Assembly (NCBI GenBank): GCA_903995115.1
Contig: LR877150.1
Location: 699,001 to 763,000, forward strand
Direction: 5' to 3'
DNA length: 64,000 bases
Source: Angomonas deanei
Taxonomy: Eukaryota > Euglenozoa > Kinetoplastea > Trypanosomatida > Trypanosomatidae
Shown: positions 57,606 to 64,000 of the stretch, piece after piece
Layout: each line of letters opens with the position of its first letter
Position numbering within the stretch: the first letter of the stretch is position 1
Notes under the pieces: model-generated
What the model was told of the DNA's origin: nothing
Databases searched by the model: none
The model's input: the letters and a program-made list of their open reading frames with translations, nothing else
Position numbers and translations under genes: made by a program

Positions 57606-59798
57606 CTAGTTGATCTTTTTTGTTGGTTTCATGTGCGCGGATATTTGTGGGTACTTTTTGGTGTCCGACAGTTCCGGCGCCACGGCAAGGAAGCCCGTAA
57701 AAGCCTTCCACTTTTTGAGACTTTGGTTCTTGTAATTATCACTCGCCTGTCGGGTGGTGCTGATCAGAATTTGCTGCTCCAGCGCCTCTCGGTGTTGCTT
57801 CCGTTGATACGTGGCCGATTCCTTTTCCAGCTTCTGCAAAAAGGAGCGCAGTTTGGTTCGGGGGACATCCTCGTACTTTTTGATAAACGGATGTTGCAAT
57901 AATTTATCCACCGTCCATCGTTTGGTTTCATCCACGGAGAGGCACCGCACCACAAAGTCACACAGAAACGGAGAGAAGTTGAGCGGCTTCAGCATCTTGG
58001 AAAGTTTCAAGAGGTTGGAATAGTTCCAAAAGTCGGACTTGAACGGCTTGCAGGGGTGTTCGCCACTGGCGAGCTCCAGTAGCATAATCCCCAGGGACCA
58101 CACATCCGCCTTCGCGGTGAACTCGACGACTTCTTTGCTGCCCACAAACTCATCGCCTTCTTCCATTTCCAGCAGCTCATTGTCCGCCGGCTGTGCATCG
58201 TTACTGTACTCGTTCGAGAGCCGCTCTGGTGCCTTATACAGTTTACTGCCAAGGTCCACCCCCGACCGACGGACCCGTTTGTCCTCCTCGTTCATGACAC
58301 ACCCACAGCCAAAGTCGGTGAGCTTGAACTTTACCATTTCAAAGTTGACGAGCACATTTGCTGGCTTGACGTCACAGTGCACGATGCCGTAGACGGTGTG
58401 TAGCTCCTGTAACCCCAGCAGCACGTCTGCGGCGAGAAGGGAGAGCACAATATCTGGCAGCGCCGTTTGCCGGTCGTACTCGTACTCCCACTCGGCGGGC
58501 TTGTTGAACTTATTTCTACCCATCACGTGCATGCAAGACCCATTCTGTTGTTTGAACAGGTTATCCACCTCTTGCCGCAGCTTTGTACTATTGTTACCAG
58601 TCGCAAAGTTACGGAAACTAGTCTGTGTCAACTTGGCCAGCTCGTTTGGTGGAAGACGGGCACACATATTCTGCACGTCTTCCACGCTAAAGGACATGAG
58701 CTCCATCAGTATGCTCAAGTGTTGTCGTTCGTTATCGACCGACGCCACCCCATTGAACATTTGCATGAGATGCGTTGAGCTGTTGGATCGCTGCAACCGA
58801 ATCATATTCAACTCCTTGATGAGTCCTCGTTTGCGTCCTTGCCGCTCGATGGAGTTGGCCGCCTCCGTCGCCTCCTTCACATCAATTCGCTTCATAGCAT
58901 ACAGTTTGGAGTCCACCAACACCCGGTACACTTTACCCTGCGTACCTACCCCGATGAGGTTCAGCAACTCCACATCGTCCAAATCTAAGGTGCGGTTCGA
59001 GCGGCCAATGTCCTCGAGAGAAACCGGTTTTTTATATTTTGTATGCTTTCTATTCTGACTATGATACCCGGAGTCGTATCCACTCTTGCTATGGGTTAGA
59101 GAGGCGTAACTGCTATTACTCGCCAGTCCATTCGACGGACTGGTTGGGGTCTTCTTCACCGGCGACGTGCACTCTGCCGCGCTCCTCGCCTGTCTGGGAC
59201 TAGGTCGTGTTTGCTTGCCAAAAATAGTGGGTCCATGTGGGTTTGGTCGAGCATTCTTGAAAATCTCATAAAACTTGTGTTTCTTCAGGGCAGAGTCGTT
59301 ATTTTTTGGCGGTTGGGCTACCAAGCTGGAAGGGACTTTACTAATCATGGACGAATCACCGTTATCCTGCTCAATGTCCTTGATAGCTTCATCGACCGTA
59401 TCTAGCAAGGCTTCCTTTTGCTTACGCGCCTTTTCCGTAATATACTTTTGCACCACCTGTGTATCCTCGTCAACATAAAACGTGGAGTGCCCCTCAATAA
59501 ACATGGAAACACCGTCCATCAACACGAACAAGTTGGTGTTGTTGACATGAATAAACTTGGGCGAGCTACTGCCGGCGGGGGAGATGCACGGCGATTTTTT
59601 CGCCTCCTCTGCTGCCCGACGAAAGGTCGGTTCCGTGGTAATCATGGGTGACACCGTGGTATCATCCACGTCGATAAAGAACTTGTTGACATCATACTCA
59701 TTTTTTTGTTGCACCTGCACTTCACCAAAAGAACTATCACACGGCAAGGCCAGATTGTACTCTAGAATAGTGCGGTGCACTGGCCGCCGTGTCTTCAT
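57606..59798 (-). CDS. STE/MAP2K-like protein kinase with long N-terminal region
   Basis: 730 residues. Kinase domain about 275-620: glycine loop GVGTQGKV (283-290), K303 in YAMKRID, catalytic loop HCDVKPAN (474-481), DFGCG (495-499) and APE (523-525). The wording around the catalytic loop and the SGVDLGSKLYKAPERL activation segment fit MAP2K/STE7. Two inserts are unusual: about 380-445 before helix E, and an acidic one at 535-555 (ELLEMEEGDE). The first 15 residues (KTRRPVHRTILEYNL) look like a MAPK-docking D-site. A Ser/Pro-rich region with possible MAPK sites fills 190-250. Predicted to activate a MAP kinase; partner unknown. Confidence 0.85.
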   Translation of the reverse strand: MKTRRPVHRTILEYNLALPCDSSFGEVQVQQKNEYDVNKFFIDVDDTTVSPMITTEPTFRRAAEEAKKSPCISPAGSSSPKFIHVNNTNLFVLMDGVSMFIEGHSTFYVDEDTQVVQKYITEKARKQKEALLDTVDEAIKDIEQDNGDSSMISKVPSSLVAQPPKNNDSALKKHKFYEIFKNARPNPHGPTIFGKQTRPSPRQARSAAECTSPVKKTPTSPSNGLASNSSYASLTHSKSGYDSGYHSQNRKHTKYKKPVSLEDIGRSNRTLDLDDVELLNLIGVGTQGKVYRVLVDSKLYAMKRIDVKEATEAANSIERQGRKRGLIKELNMIRLQRSNSSTHLMQMFNGVASVDNERQHLSILMELMSFSVEDVQNMCARLPPNELAKLTQTSFRNFATGNNSTKLRQEVDNLFKQQNGSCMHVMGRNKFNKPAEWEYEYDRQTALPDIVLSLLAADVLLGLQELHTVYGIVHCDVKPANVLVNFEMVKFKLTDFGCGCVMNEEDKRVRRSGVDLGSKLYKAPERLSNEYSNDAQPADNELLEMEEGDEFVGSKEVVEFTAKADVWSLGIMLLELASGEHPCKPFKSDFWNYSNLLKLSKMLKPLNFSPFLCDFVVRCLSVDETKRWTVDKLLQHPFIKKYEDVPRTKLRSFLQKLEKESATYQRKQHREALEQQILISTTRQASDNYKNQSLKKWKAFTGFLAVAPELSDTKKYPQISAHMKPTKKIN

Positions 59799-59983
59799 GT
59801 TGTTGCTATATTTTGCACTTTTTTTTCCAGCTTCAAAGAATGGGGTTCAAGAAAGGAGAATAGAATATCGGTCACTAGTAGAATGCCAACGGCAATTAGC
59901 CAACTGCAAAACAAATCAAAAAAATAAAAGGGGTTTGGTGAAGCATAGAGGTATTTGATTCCGTCTGTCCCTTGGCTCGGAAA

Positions 59984-61057
59984 TCAATCCTTATCATCAT
60001 CTACAATGGACTCTTTGGTGTACTTGGATCGCGAATCCAACGTCGGGGGGTTCCGCACCCCCGCGTACCGCACGAACGGGGGCGGGGAGGCATCCTTGGA
60101 GTCGGAGGAGGTGGAGGGAAACGCAAGATTCGCCGCGGCTGGGTGGGCGGCCATCTTTTCCTTTACGGCAACGAGGTACTCGTCGTAGTTGGTCTCAAAA
60201 CTCTGCGCGCGCACGAACCAGGGCGCCAGCCACTGATTCGCCGCGGGTCGTTTATTCGCCGTTTTGGCTGTGCGCCAGGAGCTGGGGGGACGACGGCCAG
60301 TCGACTTAATACCCGTGGGCGGTGGACTGCTCTCGGTCCCGCTTTCCTCGTCGCTCGACTCCCCTACAACAACCGAGGAGCCGCTGGAGGAGGAGGCTTC
60401 GCTGTCACTGTTGCGAGGAACGTGCTTGCGCAACTCCTTCTCCTTCTTCTTGTGTTGGATCAGCAGCACTTCTTTGGTGTTCTTCAGCTTGGCCAGCAAG
60501 ATTCTTCCGCGATACCGCATATCTGCCGCGCTCACGGTGCTGGCATTAAACTCTGTAATGAACGTTAAAATGGAGGGTCGAACCGTTGGACAATAATTGG
60601 CAAACAACTCGCACTCTTGATAGATGGCAGAGAGACTCCAGTGCTGCATCCGTCGGAAGCACCCCACCACAACGCTCGTCTGTACCTCACCCGTGGGGCA
60701 GGCAAACAGCACAGGGTGCCACCGGGTGTCAATCGCAATGTGCAAGGCAGTGTACACGTCTTTTTGGCAAAACTCTTCCAAACCATTGATACTATCGCTA
60801 AACCAGTTGCGAATATCGGCCACCTCCACAAGCCGGATTTCACTCAGCGGTGTGTCGTCGCTATTTTTTCCGTCTAGTTGTCGCATAACGGAGGGGGCTA
60901 AAATTTCGATTGAAAGCAGTGCAATCGTTTTAATTCCCTTTTGTCGTAAAAAGGGGATACTTTCGGAAGTGGGGTAGGCACTTCTATAAATGTTGCTCTC
61001 CACTAGTGCAAAGTTGTCCGGGGGAACTAAAAGAGTGGAAGGAGGTTTCTTGGACAT
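59984..61057 (-). CDS. Siw14/Oca-like dual-specificity phosphatase fold, predicted catalytically impaired
   Basis: 357 residues. The first 195 residues match the Siw14/OCA family: VPPDNFALVESNIYRSAYPT, FLRQKGIKTIALLS and, after the P-loop, CFRRMQHWSLSAIYQECELFA. The P-loop that should be HCxxGxxR reads ACPTGEVQ (119-126). The cysteine C120 is present, but the invariant arginine is Q126 and the leading histidine is alanine, so phosphate binding should be poor. Active relatives cleave inositol pyrophosphates. The C-terminal 160 residues are disordered and Ser/acid-rich, with a Lys-rich segment (HKKKEKELRKH). Possible role as a binding subunit, as for some yeast Oca proteins. Confidence 0.8.
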   Translation of the reverse strand: MSKKPPSTLLVPPDNFALVESNIYRSAYPTSESIPFLRQKGIKTIALLSIEILAPSVMRQLDGKNSDDTPLSEIRLVEVADIRNWFSDSINGLEEFCQKDVYTALHIAIDTRWHPVLFACPTGEVQTSVVVGCFRRMQHWSLSAIYQECELFANYCPTVRPSILTFITEFNASTVSAADMRYRGRILLAKLKNTKEVLLIQHKKKEKELRKHVPRNSDSEASSSSGSSVVVGESSDEESGTESSPPPTGIKSTGRRPPSSWRTAKTANKRPAANQWLAPWFVRAQSFETNYDEYLVAVKEKMAAHPAAANLAFPSTSSDSKDASPPPFVRYAGVRNPPTLDSRSKYTKESIVDDDKD

Positions 61058-61427
61058 GCTTTCGGAGTCTGTCGTTCACTATTAGGGAAACAGACTGTGG
61101 ATTACAAAAAGAAAGAGGGAGAGAGAAGAAAAAACGGGTGTACGCTGCACTATACAAGAACCTGAAAGTGAGAGAAACATAAACACACAAAAAAGATGTT
61201 TACACCTCAAAAAGAGGGAACAAAAAAAATATGGTTATATTATTTAAATTAGATATCAATCCTTCTATTATTGTTATTAGTGCGTGTGTGTGTGGGTATT
61301 GCCTTCGATGGCATACGGGGCATCCCTACCGCCTAAGCACGTACGACACAACACATGTATAAAAGAGAAATAAAAGAGAAGAACTGGAATAAATCAAAGG
61401 AGAGAGGGAAATGGCCCCGTCAGCACG
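61058..61427. other. intergenic spacer with CA/TG repeat
   Basis: 370 bases. Its left end carries the splice signal of the phosphatase-like gene. A short TG repeat lies near 61282-61296. The rest is presumably CCT5 3' UTR. No gene seen. Confidence 0.55.
61095..61134 (-). promoter_or_regulatory. predicted trans-splice acceptor for the phosphatase-like gene
   Basis: Transcript sense: TTTTTTCTTCTCTCTCCCTC, then TTTCTTTTTGTAATCCACAG with AG at 61096-61095; ATG at 61057. Confidence 0.6.
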
Positions 61428-63044
61428 TTACTGCTGCTGCTCCTGTTCCGGTTTGGTGATAATGACGTCGTCTATTTTAAGAATCATCTTCACCACTTGA
61501 GTGGCCAAACGGAGCTGAGAGCACTTGCCGCTCAGCGTTTCGAACACCCGTTGCTCCTTCATGTCAATCGTCCCGCGATCCATGCAGTCCACGCCAGCAA
61601 AAGGATTCTTGCCATCAATGTGGGACTTGCGAGCATCGGAGAGCGCCTTAATGGGGTCGAGGCCGCTGTTGATGGCTAGGTTGATGGGGATCGACTCGAG
61701 GGCATCCCCAAAGGCGCGGATGGCGTACTGATCCACGGTGGAGACGCTGTCGGCGTGGACGTGGACGGCGTGGGAGGCGGCCAGCTCCGAGGAACCGCCG
61801 CCATAGACGATGCGGTTGTCGCGGATCAGGTTGCGCACCATGCACAGGGCGTCGTGGAGGGAGCGCTTGGCCTCCTCAATCATCATTTGATTACCGCCAC
61901 GGATAAAGATGGTGACGGCGTTGGAGCGGGGGCAGTTCTCGATGAAAATCATGCGGTCCTTCGTCGTACCGAAGCCTACCTCGCGCACAGACCCGCACGT
62001 GCCGAGCTTGTCGGCGGAGAGTTCCTCGAAGCGGGGCACGATGCGGCCGCCGGTGGCGATGGCGATCATCTCCAGCTCCACACCACCGACCCAGCGCACG
62101 GCGGGCAGCTGGCTGCGGTAGAGGAGGTAGTTGGCCTCGTCGTCGAACCCCCATTGGCAGATGATGAGATCCGCGCCAGAATCCTTGCACTGCTGTACTT
62201 GCTTTCTAAAGTACTCCTGCTCCTGCTCGTGGAGCTCGCTCATGTGCTCGGCGCTGGTGATCTGGAGGGTGTGCTTCGTCTTTGGCTTCGGGGGCTCGAA
62301 GGCGCAGGTGAGGATGGCAATCTTGGGGTTCTCGAGATGTTTGGGCATCTGGGGGTGGGAGAAGTCCTTGTCAATGACAATACCGCTGACGAGGCACGTG
62401 TCCTCGAGGCGTCCACCAACCTTACCCTCCACCTTGATCAAGTCCATGTTCACATCCTTTCGCTCAATGTCGGCGACAGAGAGGGTGGCGTCTACGCAGA
62501 TTTGAGCCAAGTGGTCGCGATCGCGGTTCACCACCTTGGAGTTCAAGGTGGAGCGGGCGGTCTGTAGAAGGAATTCGCCGCTTTTAATATCTATGACTTC
62601 GGAAACTTCCTCGAGACGCTTGCAGGCCACCTCGCAGGCCTTTTCAAAGCCTTCGGAAATGCGAGAGCTATGGATGCCCTTGTCCAGCAGCGACAAGGCC
62701 TGCTCAAGCAGGGCGCCGGCGAAGCACACCACACCGGTCGTGCCATCGCCAATTTCAGAGTCCTGCGACTTGCTCAACTCGACGAGCAATGAACCAATTT
62801 CGTTGTCAATGTCCATGAGGTCTAGAATCGTCGCACCATCATTCGTGACCACCACCTCGTTGTCGGGGGTGGTGAGGATCTTGTCCATACCGCGGGGGCC
62901 GAGGGAAGTACGGAGCACATTGGCGACCGCAAGAGCAGAGGCAATGTTGACTTTTTGTGCTTCCACGCCACAGACGCGCTCCTTGTTTGCCTGCTCCTTT
63001 ACCAACAGAAACGGACGGCCGTATTCATCAAATGCGAGAGACAT
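61428..63044 (-). CDS. CCT5: chaperonin CCT/TRiC subunit epsilon
   Basis: 538 residues, standard length. Group II chaperonin signatures: [17 protein letters not shown], the ATP-site GDGTTG and, near the end, GGGSSE. The N-terminus [18 protein letters not shown] and the [23 protein letters not shown] apical segment identify the epsilon subunit. It works in the double-ring TRiC complex folding tubulin and actin in the cytosol. Its base composition is more GC-rich at third positions than that of the neighbours, as is usual for highly expressed genes. A strong pyrimidine-AG signal lies upstream. Confidence 0.95.
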   Translation of the reverse strand: MSLAFDEYGRPFLLVKEQANKERVCGVEAQKVNIASALAVANVLRTSLGPRGMDKILTTPDNEVVVTNDGATILDLMDIDNEIGSLLVELSKSQDSEIGDGTTGVVCFAGALLEQALSLLDKGIHSSRISEGFEKACEVACKRLEEVSEVIDIKSGEFLLQTARSTLNSKVVNRDRDHLAQICVDATLSVADIERKDVNMDLIKVEGKVGGRLEDTCLVSGIVIDKDFSHPQMPKHLENPKIAILTCAFEPPKPKTKHTLQITSAEHMSELHEQEQEYFRKQVQQCKDSGADLIICQWGFDDEANYLLYRSQLPAVRWVGGVELEMIAIATGGRIVPRFEELSADKLGTCGSVREVGFGTTKDRMIFIENCPRSNAVTIFIRGGNQMMIEEAKRSLHDALCMVRNLIRDNRIVYGGGSSELAASHAVHVHADSVSTVDQYAIRAFGDALESIPINLAINSGLDPIKALSDARKSHIDGKNPFAGVDCMDRGTIDMKEQRVFETLSGKCSQLRLATQVVKMILKIDDVIITKPEQEQQQ

Positions 63045-63081
63045 TGGAACCGATTAAAACTTATTATAGTTGTATTTTTTT

Positions 63082-63124
63082 CTGTTCACGATGAATAAAA
63101 AAGAAAGAGGAGGGAGAGAAGAAA
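63082..63124 (-). promoter_or_regulatory. predicted trans-splice acceptor for CCT5
   Basis: Transcript sense: TTCTCTCCCTCCTCTTTCTT, TTTTATTCATCGTGAACAG, with AG at 63083-63082, about 38 bases before the ATG. Confidence 0.6.
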
Positions 63125-63283
63125 GTTAAGAGGAAACACCATTCCTACCACATGCGGGCGGCGAACAGTAGCGGAAGATACACTAAAGGGGGGATTATGT
63201 ATCATAAACAACAAAGAGCGTCTATAGTCAAAGTTCTATATGAAATATACTTTTTTTTTTAAGTGGAAGCATCACTTGCCCCG

Positions 63284-64000
63284 TTATACAAGGTTCTCAT
63301 CGTAATCGAGGGACCGTCTAATGTCATTCTCATTTCGATCGCGGGACTGGCTCTCAAGGTGTGAGTTTAACGTGCTATCTGCGCCGTTGCGTCGGTGTTG
63401 GTCGACGAGACCTTTCCAGAAGTGTATAATGGCATTTATGCGCCCAATCCCCGCGCCCGAAATCTCCGGCTCGCGGAAACTATCCTCTGTGAATTCGGAC
63501 GCCTCTATACGCAGATTATTCTTCTCTCTAGGGTAGAGTCGCTCACTGGCGTGCTCCTTTGCGTCTTGTCGCTCTCGAATGGCGGCCTCCCGCCTCGCCT
63601 TCAGGGTTGCCTTTTTCTTCGCATCCAGCTCCCCACCAAAACGGAGGCAGAAGTCCTCGGCGGCTGTTTTATCGTCGTTCAGGATCACACTGCCTTCATC
63701 GCGCTTCGTACCGACAATGGAAATGATGGTCACCTCCGCCTGAAGGGGGTTCTCCGCGTTGAGGGCGCTCATCTCCCAGTTCACATGTGGCAGTGTGGAA
63801 GAGAGCACGCCGCTAGGACACGGTGCTTGACTTTTGATGGCCGCCAGCTGCTGATTGTACCCCCAACAAATTTCGTGAATGGGAAAGCGGGTCCGCACTT
63901 TAGCATAGCCACCACTCGGGGTGCACAGGGCGCCATCAAAGCAATCCCAGCACATGAGCTTCCCGTCTCGGGTCCCCGCCACGAACGCCTTACCGTCCGA
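63284..64000 (-). CDS. C-terminal part of a WD40-repeat protein (5' end off window)
   Basis: 238 residues, open to the right edge with no start in the window (the apparent start at 63982 is an internal GTG). The first residues, SDGKAFVAGTRDGKLMCWD, are one WD40 blade ending in the usual WD. It is followed by a segment (TRFPIHEICWGYNQQLAAI) that may be the last blade, then a charged helical end (DAKKKATLKARREAAIRERQDAK) and a polar tail. WD40 proteins are scaffolds; which one this is cannot be told from the fragment. Confidence 0.68.
   Translation of the reverse strand, partial: SDGKAFVAGTRDGKLMCWDCFDGALCTPSGGYAKVRTRFPIHEICWGYNQQLAAIKSQAPCPSGVLSSTLPHVNWEMSALNAENPLQAEVTIISIVGTKRDEGSVILNDDKTAAEDFCLRFGGELDAKKKATLKARREAAIRERQDAKEHASERLYPREKNNLRIEASEFTEDSFREPEISGAGIGRINAIIHFWKGLVDQHRRNGADSTLNSHLESQSRDRNENDIRRSLDYDENLV

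Overview
This window is almost certainly nuclear DNA from a flagellated kinetoplastid (Euglenozoa). Every gene I can support lies on the minus strand, head to tail, with no intron and no strand switch. Most start codons have a pyrimidine-rich tract and an AG just upstream (seen as purine-rich runs on the plus strand), as expected of a polycistronic unit processed by spliced-leader trans-splicing. The gene content agrees: a cytoplasmic-type recapping enzyme with a 5'-RNA kinase domain fused to guanylyltransferase, a divergent peptide deformylase, long PPR proteins, and ciliary genes (BBS9, outer-arm dynein intermediate chain). The flagellar genes argue against an aflagellate symbiont such as Perkinsela. 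I cannot name the genus; a free-living or bodonid-like kinetoplastid is as likely as a trypanosomatid.

Layout in transcription order (right to left): C-terminal end of a WD40 protein; CCT5; Siw14-like phosphatase fold; STE/MAP2K-like kinase; Rab2; Maf; VPS29; dynein IC DNAI2; SmG; a small membrane protein; TRIP12/UPL3-type HECT ligase; two tandem SLC25 carriers; a repetitive basic protein; a PPR protein; ELO elongase; a multi-pass membrane protein; an ankyrin protein; a disordered protein; RPN12; a second PPR protein; a coiled-coil protein; ArfGAP; BBS9; USP10-like protease; two tandem Sec14/GOLD proteins; RPB7; a 92-residue single-TM protein; a divergent kinase; peptide deformylase; a Wss1-like WLM protease; PPPDE peptidase; CPSF160; a LicD-like protein; recapping enzyme CE1; and, running off the left edge, a CE1 paralogue.

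The genes do not form a pathway. They are housekeeping functions in a directional cluster: mRNA metabolism (CE1 pair, CPSF160, SmG, RPB7), protein quality control (CCT5, RPN12, USP10, HECT, PPPDE, WLM), membrane traffic and lipids (Rab2, VPS29, ArfGAP, Sec14 pair, ELO), and cilium (BBS9, DNAI2).

The most interesting part is the left end. A recapping enzyme and a tandem paralogue both carry N-terminal PAM2-type (poly(A)-binding-protein-binding) motifs. The paralogue has lost the catalytic lysine of the guanylyltransferase motif. Three genes (BBS9, the HECT ligase and one PPR protein) are each split by one frame change, two of them at homopolymers, which points first to assembly indels. Several starts given here are the first true ATG, or the first ATG after the predicted splice site, rather than the longest open frame.
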